Shown: piece by piece, positions 8,432 through 17,521 of the stretch | How positions within the stretch are numbered: position 1 is the stretch's first letter | How the letters are laid out: each line of letters opens with the position of its first letter | Assembly (NCBI GenBank): GCA_963783195.1 | Contig: CAWAMV010000004.1 | Span: 1,860,001-1,924,000, forward strand | Reading direction: 5' to 3' | DNA length: 64,000 nt | From: Croceibacterium_B sp963783195 | GTDB lineage: Bacteria > Pseudomonadota > Alphaproteobacteria > Sphingomonadales > Sphingomonadaceae | The notes under the pieces: model-generated | Seen by the model: the letters and a program-made list of their open reading frames with translations, nothing else | What the model was told of the DNA's origin: nothing | Databases searched by the model: none | Made by a program: the position numbers and the translations under genes

Positions 8432-9328
8432 TCAGCCCCGCTCGCGCGGGTGAGCGTTGCGATAGGTTTCCAGCAGGACCGCCGCGTCCACCTTGGTGTA
8501 GATCTGCGTCGAGCCGAGGCTGGCGTGGCCGAGCAGTTCCTGCAGGCTCCTGAGGTCCGCCCCTGCGCCGAGGAGGTGGGTGGCGAAACTGTGTCGCAGC
8601 GCGTGCGGCGTGGCGGTTTCAGGCAGGCCGAGTGCGGTGCGGGCGCGGGCCATCGCCTTTTGCACCATTCCCTGGCTCAGCGCGCCGCCCTTGGCTCCGC
8701 GAAAGAGGGGACCAGACTTGTCGAGCGCATAGGGGCAGCGGTGGGCGTAGTCGGCCACCGCCTCGCGCACGACCGGCAGGACGGGAACGACTCGCTGCTT
8801 GCCCCCCTTGCCGGTGACGGTCAGCGTCTCGCCGAGCGGCACATCGCCCCCGGTCAGCGAGAGGGCCTCGGCGATGCGCAGGCCGCTGCCGTACATCAGC
8901 AGCAGTACCGCGCGGTCGCGCGCCCCGATCCAGTCGTCGGCGGCCAGCGCGCGGACGCCATCGGCCAGGTTGACCGCCTCGTCCGGCGTGACGGGGCGGG
9001 GCAGGCCCTTCTTGATGCGCGGACCGCGCAGGCGCGGCGCAGTGGCCTCCGGTTCGCCCGCCTGCTCGCGAGCGAAGGCGATGAAGCGCTTGAGCGCTGA
9101 AAGCTCGCGCGCGGTGGAGACATTGCCCAGTCCCTCGGCTCGGCGGGCGGCGAGCTGGCGGCGCAGGGCGGCGGCGTCGAGCGCGGCGATGTCCTGCCAC
9201 TCCTCCGCGCCCGTGGCTTCAGCCAGGCGGTTGGCGGCGGCGAGATAGGCTCGCACGGTATGCGGAGAACGGCGGCGCGCCTGCGTGAGATGCGCGCCCC
9301 AGGCTTCTAGCAGATCGGCCTTGCTCAC
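8432..9328 (-). CDS. xerC: Tyrosine recombinase XerC
   Basis: Site-specific recombinase that, with XerD, resolves chromosome dimers at dif. The 298 residues have the N-terminal SAM-like core-binding domain and a C-terminal catalytic domain with the full active site: Arg151 (GSGLRIAEAL), Lys174 (GKGGKQR), His242/Arg245 (HALRHSFATHLL), His268 (GHASLGSTQIYT) and nucleophile Tyr277. Housekeeping XerC is favoured over a phage integrase by its length and by its position overlapping hemW by four bases. The exact XerC versus XerD label rests on context. Confidence 0.88.
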   Translation of the reverse strand: MSKADLLEAWGAHLTQARRRSPHTVRAYLAAANRLAEATGAEEWQDIAALDAAALRRQLAARRAEGLGNVSTARELSALKRFIAFAREQAGEPEATAPRLRGPRIKKGLPRPVTPDEAVNLADGVRALAADDWIGARDRAVLLLMYGSGLRIAEALSLTGGDVPLGETLTVTGKGGKQRVVPVLPVVREAVADYAHRCPYALDKSGPLFRGAKGGALSQGMVQKAMARARTALGLPETATPHALRHSFATHLLGAGADLRSLQELLGHASLGSTQIYTKVDAAVLLETYRNAHPRERG

Positions 9329-10476
9329 GCTTCCACCAGCGCCGCCGGGACCAGTTCGCCGAGCAACGCGTCGAGCAGGGGCATCCCTTGCGGGGTGACG
9401 CCGACCCGGGGCCCGTCCTGCCAGGCCATGCCGAGGCTTTCGTACAGCGCCAGCTTGAGCGGATCGACCAGATCGCCTGCCGCCAAGCCGAAGCGGTCGG
9501 CCAGTCCCGCAAGGTCGAGGCCCTCGGCCAGCCGCAAGCCCATCAGCAAGGCCTCGCTCGCCTGTTCGCGCCGGGCGAGGGTACGCTCCTCCTTGATGCC
9601 ATGGCCGTGGTCCGCCACGCTGGAGAGCCAGTTCTCAGGCTTCTTGTGGCGCAGCGTGGCCCTGCCGCCGCGGCGACCGTGCGCACCGGGGCCGATCCCG
9701 GCGTAGTCCTGATATCGCCAGTAGGTGAGGTTGTGGCGGCTTTCCTCGCCCGGGCGGGCGTGGTTGCTCACCTCGTAAGCCGGCAGTCCGGCGGCGGCGG
9801 TCAGTGCGCGGGTGACGGCGAACAGGTCGGCGGCGGGATCGTCGTCGAGCGGGGTGAACGAGCCCTGCCGGACGTCGGTCGCGAAGCGGGTGCCGGGCTC
9901 GATGGTCAGTTGGTAGAGCGACAGGTGCCCGGTCCCGAAACCGAGCGCTCTGGCCAATTCGGCTTCCCACTGCGCGGCCGTCTGGCCGGGGCGGGCATAG
10001 ATCAGGTCGAAGCTCACGCGCTCGAACGCCTGTTGCGCGATGTCCAGCGCAGCAAGGCCCTCCCGGGCATCGTGCAGCCTGCCGAGAAATCTGAGCGTCT
10101 CGTCATCGAGCGCCTGCAGGCCGAGCGACACGCGGTTGATGCCTACAGCTGCCAGATCGCGAAAGTTCGCTGCTTCGACCGACGAGGGGTTGGCCTCGAG
10201 AGTGATCTCGATGCCCGGCGCGAAGCCCCACAGCCGTTCGGCCTCGGAGAGCAGGTCGGCGACGAGCGCTGTCGGCATGAGCGAGGGTGTTCCACCGCCG
10301 AAGAACACCGAATCAAGCGCTTCATTCGCAGCTGTTTGCGCTTCGTGGCGCATGTCTGCGAGCAACGCGGCGCGCCATTCCTCGACCTCAATGCCGTCCC
10401 GCACGTGCGAATTGAAATCGCAATATGGGCATTTCGCCAGGCAGAACGGCCAGTGGATGTAAAGTGCGCGCGCCAC
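9325..10476 (-). CDS. hemW: HemW-like radical SAM haem chaperone
   Basis: A 383-residue radical SAM protein. The iron-sulfur motif CxxxCxxC is at Cys12, Cys16 and Cys19 (PFCLAKCPYCDF), followed by FFGGGTPSLM and the haem-enzyme-like C-terminal domain. Proteins of this size with this N-terminus were long named oxygen-independent coproporphyrinogen III oxidase but are now usually regarded as HemW, a haem-binding chaperone; true HemN is longer at the N-terminus. In many alphaproteobacteria it follows rdgB-rph, which are close by here. It starts at ATG 10476. Confidence 0.88.
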   Translation of the reverse strand: MARALYIHWPFCLAKCPYCDFNSHVRDGIEVEEWRAALLADMRHEAQTAANEALDSVFFGGGTPSLMPTALVADLLSEAERLWGFAPGIEITLEANPSSVEAANFRDLAAVGINRVSLGLQALDDETLRFLGRLHDAREGLAALDIAQQAFERVSFDLIYARPGQTAAQWEAELARALGFGTGHLSLYQLTIEPGTRFATDVRQGSFTPLDDDPAADLFAVTRALTAAAGLPAYEVSNHARPGEESRHNLTYWRYQDYAGIGPGAHGRRGGRATLRHKKPENWLSSVADHGHGIKEERTLARREQASEALLMGLRLAEGLDLAGLADRFGLAAGDLVDPLKLALYESLGMAWQDGPRVGVTPQGMPLLDALLGELVPAALVEA

Positions 10477-10523
10477 CTGCGCTTTCAGCGCGTGTTAACC
10501 GCGCAAAGTCAAGTTTGGCGGCG

Positions 10524-11075
10524 ATGAGGACGGGGTCGTATCTGGTCGCCGCGCTTGCGGGCGCACTGGTTCTGGTGGGCGCCGGAGCCGCCTCCGCGCA
10601 GCGGCTGCACCTGCCCCAGGAGGTGCAGGGACAGTCGGGCGATTTCGCATGGCGCCTGCTCGCACGGCACAACCTGGAACGCGATCGCAGGGGCGAGGAC
10701 CGCCTGCGCTGGAGCCAGCAACTCGCGCAAAAGGCACAGTCCTGGGCGGACCGGCTCGCGCAGACCAACCGCTTCGAACATGCCGACTTCACGACCCGTG
10801 CCGGCGCGGGCGAGAACCTGTGGATGGGCAGCGCGGGCCGTTACGACGCCGACCAGATGATCGACACCTTCCTCGACGAACGACGCAACTACACGCCCGG
10901 CACGTTTCCGCACAACTCGCGCACCGGCCGCTGGGAAGACGTGGCGCATTATACGCAAATCATCTGGCCCGGCACGAAAGAAGTCGGCTGCGCGGTGGCA
11001 AAGGGGCGGGTCAACGACGTACTGGTCTGCCGATATTGGCCGGCAGGCAACACCGTGGGCGTGTCGATCAACTAG
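10524..11075 (+). CDS. Secreted CAP (SCP/PR1-like) domain protein
   Basis: A 183-residue exported protein with signal peptide (VAALAGALVLVGAGAASAQ) and one CAP domain: LLARHNLERDRRG at the start, the helix AQKAQSWADRLAQ, and the CRISP-type signatures VAHYTQIIWPGTKEVGCAVA and VLVCRYWPAGN. Bacterial members are periplasmic or cell-surface, with uncertain activity. I chose the ATG at 10524 because it gives a clean signal peptide; longer frames run back through hemW. Its last eight bases overlap the end of rdgB on the other strand. Confidence 0.85.
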   Translation: MRTGSYLVAALAGALVLVGAGAASAQRLHLPQEVQGQSGDFAWRLLARHNLERDRRGEDRLRWSQQLAQKAQSWADRLAQTNRFEHADFTTRAGAGENLWMGSAGRYDADQMIDTFLDERRNYTPGTFPHNSRTGRWEDVAHYTQIIWPGTKEVGCAVAKGRVNDVLVCRYWPAGNTVGVSIN

Positions 11076-11697
11076 CGAACTGCTCGGCTACCAGCTTGGC
11101 AAACGCGTCGGCCCGGTGGCTGATGCGATGCTTTTCCTCCGGATCGAGCTCTGCGAATGTCACGTCGCGGCCGTTGGGCTCGAACACCGGGTCATACCCG
11201 AAGCCCAAGGTGCCTCGGGGCGGCCACGTAAGCCTGCCATCGATGCGGCCCTCGTAAATCTCCTGCTCTCCTCCGGGCCAGGCGAGCGCCAGGACGCAGG
11301 AGAACCACGCTTCGCGTGGCGTTTCTGCGCCCCTGGCCTGAAGCATTCCTTCGACCTTGCCCATCGCCATGTACCAGTCGCGCCCAGGATCGCCCTCGAA
11401 CCATTGCCGCTCCGCCCAGTCGGCCGTGTAGACGCCGGGCCTTCCCTCCAGTGCCGCGACGCAGAGCCCGCTGTCATCGGCCAAAGCGACCATCCCGGAG
11501 GCCTCGGCCGCCGCGCGCGCCTTGATGAGCGCGTTGTCGACGAATGTGCGCCCCGTCTCGGCCGGCTCGGGCAAGCCGAGGGAACCGGCTGAAATGCACT
11601 CGACGCCATAGGGCGCCAGCAGTGCGCCGATTTCCCTCAGCTTGCCCGCGTTGTGCGTAGCGATGACGAGCTTGCCCGATCCTATGCGCTTCGTCAT
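11068..11697 (-). CDS. rdgB: Non-canonical purine NTP pyrophosphatase (RdgB/HAM1)
   Basis: Removes ITP, dITP and XTP from the nucleotide pool. The 209 residues have the family signatures KLVIATHNAGKLREI (substrate loop), ALADDSGLCVAALEGRPGV (catalytic Asp), the segment LGFGYDPVFEP, and the HRISHRADAF end motif. The length matches the family. It lies seven bases downstream of rph on the same strand, the usual rph-rdgB pairing. Confidence 0.95.
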   Translation of the reverse strand: MTKRIGSGKLVIATHNAGKLREIGALLAPYGVECISAGSLGLPEPAETGRTFVDNALIKARAAAEASGMVALADDSGLCVAALEGRPGVYTADWAERQWFEGDPGRDWYMAMGKVEGMLQARGAETPREAWFSCVLALAWPGGEQEIYEGRIDGRLTWPPRGTLGFGYDPVFEPNGRDVTFAELDPEEKHRISHRADAFAKLVAEQFAS

Positions 11698-11704
11698 TCG
11701 CGGC

Positions 11705-12421
11705 TCACTTCTTCACCGCCTCCGCCTGCGCGACGAAGATCTGCTCGCAACCCATCCGGGCGAGGCGGAGCAAGCGCAACAGGCCCTCCTCATCGTACGT
11801 CGCGCCCTCGGCCGTGGCCTGGGCTTCTGCGATCTGGCCACCTTCGATCAGCACGAAGTTCGCGTCGGCGTCGGCGGCCGAATCCTCGACATAGTCCAGG
11901 TCGAGGACGGGCGTGCCCTGGTGGATGCCGCACGAGACCGCGGCTACCCTCGCGGTGATCGGGTCCTCCGACAGCTTGCCTTCGGCCATGAGCTTGTCAA
12001 CCGCGAGGCGAAGGGCCACCCAGGCGCCGCTGATCGCCGCCGTGCGCGTGCCCCCGTCAGCCTGAATCACGTCGCAGTCGAGCGTGATCTGCCGCTCGCC
12101 CAGCTTCGTCATGTCGCACACGGCGCGCAGGGAACGCCCGATCAGGCGCTGAATTTCCTGCGTCCGCCCGCTCTGCTTGCCCTTGGCCGCCTCGCGCTGG
12201 CCGCGGGTATGCGTGGCGCGGGGGAGCATGGAGTATTCGGCGGTGACCCAGCCCTGGCCCTTGCCGCGCAACCAGGGCGGCAAGCGTTCTTCGACGCTGG
12301 CGGTAACGAGGACACGGGTGTCGCCGAAGCTGACGAGGCAGGAGCCTTCGGCATGCTTGGTGAAGCCTGTTTCGATACTGATGGCGCGCATTTCGTCGGG
12401 CGCACGACCGGATGGACGCAT
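11705..12421 (-). CDS. rph: Ribonuclease PH
   Basis: Phosphorolytic 3'-5' exoribonuclease that trims tRNA precursors. The 238 residues (the standard family length) start at ATG 12421 (MRPSGRAPDEMR) and include GSCLVSFGDTRVLVTASVEE, the phosphate-binding GKQSGRTQEIQRLIGRSLR region, DCDVIQADGGTRTAAISG and DLDYVEDSAADADAN. A further 29 in-frame codons upstream overlap the hrcA start region and are rejected. It is divergent from hrcA, with 49 bases between them. Confidence 0.95.
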   Translation of the reverse strand: MRPSGRAPDEMRAISIETGFTKHAEGSCLVSFGDTRVLVTASVEERLPPWLRGKGQGWVTAEYSMLPRATHTRGQREAAKGKQSGRTQEIQRLIGRSLRAVCDMTKLGERQITLDCDVIQADGGTRTAAISGAWVALRLAVDKLMAEGKLSEDPITARVAAVSCGIHQGTPVLDLDYVEDSAADADANFVLIEGGQIAEAQATAEGATYDEEGLLRLLRLARMGCEQIFVAQAEAVKK

Positions 12422-12470
12422 TGGAGTCTCCTTTTCGTCGGCCCGCCTAGCCACTAGATGGGGTGCTGTC

Positions 12471-13529
12471 ATGTCAGGACCGCCCGTCAACGAACTTAAC
12501 AACCGCACGCGCGAGATTTTCCGCCTGGTGGTGGAAAGCTATCTCGCGAACGGGCAACCGGTCGGCTCCAAGGCGCTTGCCGGAGCCAGGACCAACGACG
12601 GCAGCGCGCTCAACCTGTCGCCTGCCTCGATCCGCTCTGTGCTGGCCGAGCTCGAAACGATCGGCCTGCTTGCCGCGCCGCACACCAGCGCGGGGCGGAT
12701 GCCGACCGAATCGGGATTGCGTCTGTTCGTCGACGGCATGATGCAGGTGGCCGAGCCCTCTGCCGAAGAGCGCGCGGCGATCGAGCGGCGCATTGCCGCT
12801 CCAGGTCCGATCGAAGCGGCACTGGAACAGGTCAGTTCCGTCCTGTCGGATATTTCGGGTGCGGCAGGGATGGTCATGGTCCCGCGCCGCGAACCGCGCC
12901 TGGCACAAGTCAGCCTGATGCCGCTGTCGCAGGGTCGCGCGCTGGCAATCCTGGTGGGTGAGGATGGCCAGGTGGAGAACCGGGTGCTCGAGATGGGCGG
13001 TGCAATTCCGCCGTCGGCGCTGGAGCAGGCGGGCAATTACCTCACCGCGCGATTCGCCGGTCGTACGCTTGCCGAGGCGGCAGCCGCGGTGCGAAAGGAG
13101 ATCGCCAGCGAACGGACCGAGCTGGACGAAGCCAGCCGCGGTCTGGTCGAACGCGGGCTCGCAATATGGAGCGAAGACGCCGCCCGCCGCCCGGTGCTGA
13201 TCGTGCGCGGACAAGCCAACCTGCTCGACGCCGACGCCGTCAACGACATCGAACGCGTTCGTTCGCTGATCGATGACCTCGAAAGCAAGCAATCGATTGC
13301 CGAGGTGCTCGAAACGGCGCGCGAGGCAAAGGCTGCGCGCATCTTCATCGGGAGCGAGAACCGGCTTTTCGCGTTATCAGGGTCGTCGGTTATCGCCTCG
13401 CCCTATCGCGACCGGGAAGGCAAAGTGATCGGCGTGCTGGGGGTGATTGGGCCGACGCGGTTGAATTATGCTCGGGTGGTTCCCATGGTGGATTTCACGG
13501 CCCGCTCGCTGGGCAAACTGATCGGATAA
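12471..13529 (+). CDS. hrcA: Heat-inducible transcription repressor HrcA
   Basis: Represses chaperone operons by binding CIRCE sequences, with GroEL as co-factor. The 352 residues begin at ATG 12471 (SGPPVNELNNRTREIF) and show the winged-helix DNA-binding part (NGQPVGSKAL, SPASIRSVLAELE, PHTSAGRMPTESGLRLFVD), followed by the GAF-like and dimer regions and the ending GVIGPTRLNYARVVPMVDF. It stands 11 bases before grpE. I see no CIRCE-like TTAGCACTC-N9-GAGTGCTAA in front of hrcA or dnaK, so its operator is probably at groESL, outside this window. Confidence 0.95.
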   Translation: MSGPPVNELNNRTREIFRLVVESYLANGQPVGSKALAGARTNDGSALNLSPASIRSVLAELETIGLLAAPHTSAGRMPTESGLRLFVDGMMQVAEPSAEERAAIERRIAAPGPIEAALEQVSSVLSDISGAAGMVMVPRREPRLAQVSLMPLSQGRALAILVGEDGQVENRVLEMGGAIPPSALEQAGNYLTARFAGRTLAEAAAAVRKEIASERTELDEASRGLVERGLAIWSEDAARRPVLIVRGQANLLDADAVNDIERVRSLIDDLESKQSIAEVLETAREAKAARIFIGSENRLFALSGSSVIASPYRDREGKVIGVLGVIGPTRLNYARVVPMVDFTARSLGKLIG

Positions 13530-13540
13530 CAGGAAGAAAA

Positions 13541-14128
13541 ATGACCGACACCGACAAGTCGCGCGATGCCGCGGTGGAAGAAGAATTGCAGGGCGTGCCC
13601 GAAGAGCTGATCGACAAGGACATGCTCGAAAAGGGCGAGGATCCTGAGCGGGGCGATGGCGACGCGACCGCCCAGCTGAAATCCGACCTCGAGGCAGCCA
13701 AGCAGGACATCCTCTACGCCAAGGCAGAGGCGCAGAACGTGCGACGCCGGGCGGAAAAGGACATCGCCGACGCGCGTGCCTACGCAGCGACGGGTTTTGC
13801 CCGCGACATCCTCTCGGTCTCCGACAATCTGGAACGCGCACTCTCCGCGATCCCCGGTGACCTGCGCGAGGACGACAAGCTGAAGGGCCTTGTCGCCGGC
13901 CTCGAGGCGACCAAGCGCGAGATCGAAAAGGTCTTCGCGCAACACGGCATCAGCCGCATCGCCGCAGTGGGCCTGCCGCTGGATCCGAACCAGCATCAGG
14001 CGATGATCGAAATTCCCTCGACCGAGGCGGAGCCGGGGACCGTCGTGCAGGAAATGCAGAGTGGGTGGATGATCCGCGACCGTTTGCTGCGGCCCGCTAT
14101 GGTCGGGGTGGCAAAGAAGCCGGACTGA
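13541..14128 (+). CDS. grpE: Nucleotide exchange factor GrpE
   Basis: Releases ADP from DnaK. The 195 residues have an acidic N-terminus, the long coiled-coil region (LKSDLEAAKQDILYAKAEA, NVRRRAEKDIADARAYA) and the beta-wing end (HGISRIAAVGLPLDPNQHQAM, EMQSGWMIRDRLLRPAMVGV). It starts at ATG 13541 after a GGAAG ribosome site, 11 bases behind hrcA, so the two probably share a transcript. dnaK-dnaJ lie 4.5 kb downstream rather than adjacent. Confidence 0.96.
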   Translation: MTDTDKSRDAAVEEELQGVPEELIDKDMLEKGEDPERGDGDATAQLKSDLEAAKQDILYAKAEAQNVRRRAEKDIADARAYAATGFARDILSVSDNLERALSAIPGDLREDDKLKGLVAGLEATKREIEKVFAQHGISRIAAVGLPLDPNQHQAMIEIPSTEAEPGTVVQEMQSGWMIRDRLLRPAMVGVAKKPD

Positions 14129-14134
14129 CGGGAG

Positions 14135-14836
14135 TCAGGCCGGTTCCCGCTCTGCCGGCGCCTCGGCCAGCATGGCTTCCAATTCCTCGACCGAACGCAG
14201 GTCGGCGAAGATCAACGCCATCGAATCTAGCGTTCCTGCGTGCGCCTCGTCGCTCAATGCGGCGCAGGCGTCGGTGGCCATGATGACCTTGTAGTTGAGC
14301 TGCATCGCGTCGCGCGCGGTGCTCTCGCAGCAGCAGTTGGTCAGCGTCCCGGAGATGACCAGCGTGTCGATTCCGCGCGCTTTCAGATGCGCATCGAGAT
14401 CGCTGGTACCGGGCGTGAAGCCGCTGAAGCGGTGCTTTTCGACCACCGCGTCCTGCGGCTCGACCGCGAGCTCAGGCCAGAGCTTCCAGTAGTGCGCGCC
14501 TGGGGTGAAGGCGTTGCGATGGGCCGCGATACCTGCGCCCATGCGCTCGTTGAACACCGGCCAGGCCATCGGCCCGTCCTCCGGAGTCGTGAAGCGCAGG
14601 AAAACAATGTGCCCGCCGGCGGTGCGCATGGCACGACTGAGACGGTTGATCTCGTGGACGACATTGCGCGCCTCGGGCACTTCGACCGGGGCCCCCTGTT
14701 CCATGAAACCGTTCTGCATGTCGACGACGATGTGGGCGGTCCTGGCCGGATCGATCCGGTCCCAGATATTGCGCACGCGGCCGCGCTCGTCGGCATAGCG
14801 TTCCAGGATAGCGCGGTGATCGACGGCGTGCGGCAT
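14135..14836 (-). CDS. Isochorismatase-family cysteine hydrolase
   Basis: A 233-residue hydrolase with the complete catalytic triad of the family: Asp39 (VVDMQNGF), Lys134 (EKHRFSGF) and a cysteine at about 169 in TLTNCCCESTARDA. Members cleave amides or vinyl ethers (nicotinamidase, ureidoacrylate or isochorismate hydrolases). The substrate is not evident from sequence or neighbours. ATG 14836 (PHAVDHR) is taken as the start, nine codons inside a longer frame. Three consecutive cysteines at the active site are slightly unusual. It converges on grpE. Confidence 0.85.
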   Translation of the reverse strand: MPHAVDHRAILERYADERGRVRNIWDRIDPARTAHIVVDMQNGFMEQGAPVEVPEARNVVHEINRLSRAMRTAGGHIVFLRFTTPEDGPMAWPVFNERMGAGIAAHRNAFTPGAHYWKLWPELAVEPQDAVVEKHRFSGFTPGTSDLDAHLKARGIDTLVISGTLTNCCCESTARDAMQLNYKVIMATDACAALSDEAHAGTLDSMALIFADLRSVEELEAMLAEAPAEREPA

Positions 14837-14961
14837 AAGGCATCTCCTCCGCGCCCATTTCACTCGAAAAAGCAGCCCTCGGCAACATCAACTTCGATTT
14901 CTTGGAACTCCGATCAGCCCGGCCCGTAGGCCTTCCAACAGGGAGAAACGGAGCAACTGCC

Positions 14962-15255
14962 ATGATTACCAAGCTTTTCCTCGCCCCCGCCCTTCTCGGT
15001 TCGGCCCTTTCACTCGGCGCGTGCGCAGAGAACTACGCGGCCGAAGGTGCGCTCGGGGGCGCCGCCTTGGGTGCCGGCGTCGCCGCGGTAACGGGCGGCG
15101 ACATCAAGACCTTCGCCCTCGCCGGAGCGGCGGCGGGTGGGCTCGCGGGCTATTTCGTGGACAAGAACGACGGCTGCGACGGGTACAATAACAACGGGTA
15201 CCTGGACGACGACTGCTTCGGCACGCGCGGCTATCCGGCCGATCCGCGTTACTGA
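14962..15255 (+). CDS. Small glycine-rich lipoprotein
   Basis: 97 residues: a lipoprotein signal with ALSLGAC at about 16-22, then a glycine-zipper-like stretch (ALGGAALGAGVAAVTGG, ALAGAAAGGLAGYFVD) that would form a membrane-embedded hairpin, and an Asp/Asn/Tyr-rich tail (DGYNNNGYLDDD). It resembles the small YMGG/glycine-zipper envelope lipoproteins, often stress-linked, whose roles are unknown. ATG 14962 is chosen because it starts the signal peptide. Its end overlaps the 3' end of the CDF gene by seven bases. Confidence 0.7.
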   Translation: MITKLFLAPALLGSALSLGACAENYAAEGALGGAALGAGVAAVTGGDIKTFALAGAAAGGLAGYFVDKNDGCDGYNNNGYLDDDCFGTRGYPADPRY

Positions 15256-16217
15256 GCCCCTTCGGCGGAAGGATCGGACGGCGCCGCGCTGTTCGGTTCT
15301 TCCGCTGCGGCCCGGCGCGATTGCGCGCGCACGAACAGCCGGAAGATTTCCGGATGTCGTTCGCGTGCGTCCCGCTCGATTCCTTCGGTGATCCGCTCGA
15401 CCTCGTCGAGATGCAGGTCGTCGTCGAAATCAATGCTTAACATGGCGACGATCTGATCGGGAGAAAGGTGCACAGTCAGCACCTCGTTGACCTTGCAGAC
15501 ACCTTCTGCGGCGCCGGCGATGCTTCCGATCGAGTGCCGCACTTCGGGGCTGGCACGTTCGCCGATGAGCAACTTCTTGCATTCCCGGGCCAGCACGATG
15601 GCCACTGTGGCGAGTATCAGGCCGATCACTATCGAGCCTATGCCGTCGAATACCGGGTTGCCGGTCAGCAGCGTCAGGCCGATGAACACCGCGGCGACGA
15701 ACAATCCTGCAAGCGCTGCGCTGTCCTCCATCATGACCACGAAGACCGTCGGGTCCTTGCTTTCGCGCAGGGCGGTCCACCAATGTTCGTCGTCCTTCTT
15801 GCTGCGCAGGAACTCACGGATGGCAAAGGTGAGCGAGGTGCCCTCGGCCCCGGCTGCAATGCCCAGGACCGCAAAGTTTATGAGCGGCTGCTCGAGCATG
15901 TGCGGTTCCTGGATGTGCACGATCCCCTCGTAGATCGACATGCCGGCGCCCCCGGTGAAGATCAGGAGCGCGACCACGAAGCCCCAGAAGTAGAGTTCTC
16001 GCCCGTGACCGAGCGGGTGCATCTCGTCCGGCGGCTCCTGCGCGCGATGCCGGCCGTACATCATCAGCACCTGGTTGCCGCTGTCGACCAGCGAGTGGAT
16101 CCCCTCGGTCAGCATCGAGGAGCTGCCGGCGATCGCCGCGGCGACGAACTTGGCCGTGGCAATCGCGAGGTTCCCCGCAAGGGCAGCAATCAGGACGAAC
16201 TTTCCACCGGACGCCAT
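15249..16217 (-). CDS. Cation diffusion facilitator, ZnT9-like
   Basis: A 322-residue CDF-type transporter with six predicted helices and a C-terminal cytosolic domain (VLTVHLSPDQIVAMLSI). The helix-2 motif is TEGIHSLVDSGNQ, and helix 5 carries MEDSAALAG in place of the HxxxD of classical zinc exporters. That Glu/Asp pattern is the one seen in the ZnT9 (SLC30A9) branch, so the metal may not be classical zinc export. It is polar-rich at the extreme C-terminus. No regulator is adjacent. Confidence 0.82.
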   Translation of the reverse strand: MASGGKFVLIAALAGNLAIATAKFVAAAIAGSSSMLTEGIHSLVDSGNQVLMMYGRHRAQEPPDEMHPLGHGRELYFWGFVVALLIFTGGAGMSIYEGIVHIQEPHMLEQPLINFAVLGIAAGAEGTSLTFAIREFLRSKKDDEHWWTALRESKDPTVFVVMMEDSAALAGLFVAAVFIGLTLLTGNPVFDGIGSIVIGLILATVAIVLARECKKLLIGERASPEVRHSIGSIAGAAEGVCKVNEVLTVHLSPDQIVAMLSIDFDDDLHLDEVERITEGIERDARERHPEIFRLFVRAQSRRAAAEEPNSAAPSDPSAEGAQ

Positions 16218-16267
16218 GCCCTATCAATGACGAAGGGGGCGATGGGGTCCGGCGGAATAGCAGAATG

Positions 16268-17432
16268 TCAGACGAGCACCTGCGCGCGGTTCTCGTCGCG
16301 GTGTTTCTTGAGGTATTTCATGAACGGTGTACCGCCGGTGCCGACGTCGGGATCGTTGCCCGCAATGCTGCCTGCCTGCTTGTTGATGTAGCTCGCCGCA
16401 TATTCCAGGTGGCGCGTGCGGAAGCGGGCAGCCTGCTCCACGCAGCGGTTGAACGCGTCCTTCAGGTTGGGCGAGCGGCTTGCAGCCACGAAATCGCGCA
16501 GCGTGGACTGCGCCGCCAGGTCCTCGATGAAGCGGCGGTGCAGTACCGGCCGGTACTCGTGCAGCTCGGTCAGGAAGCTCTTCAAGGGGTCGTCGGTGTG
16601 GCCGACCTGGAATAGTGCGTCCATCGCCGGGACGATGCTCGACTGGCTGCCGGTTTGCCCGCGATAGGCCTGCGGACGCCCCTCGAAACGGGCGACGCCC
16701 TCATAGACCAGCCCGTCGCCCAGTGCCGGATTGTTGGCCCAGCCGTGGATATACGGGCGCACACGGTGGAAGTAGATGTAAGGGTCGCAGCGCTCGGGCA
16801 TGCGGGCGAAATGACCGTAGATCCGCTCCCACGCGGCATCCATTTCGTCCAGCAGCCGCTCCGCATCTTCGCTGGAGCCCTCCTTCGCCGCGGCAACCAG
16901 TCTGGCCGCGTTGTCGAGCAGAACGCCGGCTTCGGCTTCGATCGCCACGTGGATCAGGACGAACCAGTTTTCGTCGTCGCCGCCCAGGAAGTTCTGGAAC
17001 ATGGCGATGTTGGAGAGGTCGATCGGCCCCGCCTTGTCGAGCCGGTACCAGTTGTCGAGCACATAACCGGAATAGGGCAGCAGCGGGCGCCTGGCCGAGC
17101 CGATCGGCGATTGCGACCATCGGTCGGGAGAGATTGGCCGGGAGGCAGTCGGGCGCGGTTGGTTCGCCCCAGACGTAGGCTTGAACGAGGAACGAGTAGT
17201 GAACCATCGCGGTCCGTACCTCTTCCTCCGCCGCCTCACGCGCCCAGTCTTCGAGCCCCGGATCGGCCAGTTGGCCCAGCCAGTGGCGCACGCGTCCGCT
17301 GGTGAGCAGCGCGGACAGTTGCCGTGCCGCCTGCCGAACTCCATCGAAGATGGAGGGGAGCGACACTTCGTCGATCTCGTAATGCGAAAGGAAGCCGCGA
17401 GTGCGCGACATGCCGTAGTCGGATAGCTGCAT
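16268..17432 (-). pseudogene. Indoleamine 2,3-dioxygenase-like protein, frame broken by one base
   Basis: Haem dioxygenases of this family open the indole ring of tryptophan. The N-terminal part (MQLSDYGMSRTRGFL, then MVAIADRLGQAP) lies in one frame and the rest (YSGYVLDNWYRLD, FLGGDDENWFVLIHV) in another. The total length, 1165 bases, is 3n+1. Removing one G from the GGG at 17085-17087 joins them as LGQAPLLPYSGYVLDNW, giving about 387 residues, normal for the family. The expected haem ligand is the His in RFRTRHLEYAASYI, and the GTGGTPFMKYL end motif is intact. Nothing else is decayed, so sequencing error is as likely as a true pseudogene. No kynurenine-pathway genes are in the window. Confidence 0.8.
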
Positions 17433-17521
17433 GGGAATACCATCTGCCGGGCGCGGGTTGGGCCGCCCGGTGCAATACACACGATGGTATCAAGTGAAAC
17501 TTGCTGGCTCAAGGCTGCGCT

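Noticed and set aside
8432..9328. xerC as a phage or island integrase marking a mobile element
   Set aside because: It is coupled to hemW, has XerC-like length and no attachment repeats or phage genes nearby.
12447..12457. CTAG-CCA-CTAG in the rph/hrcA gap as a CIRCE-like operator
   Set aside because: Too short and unlike the CIRCE consensus.
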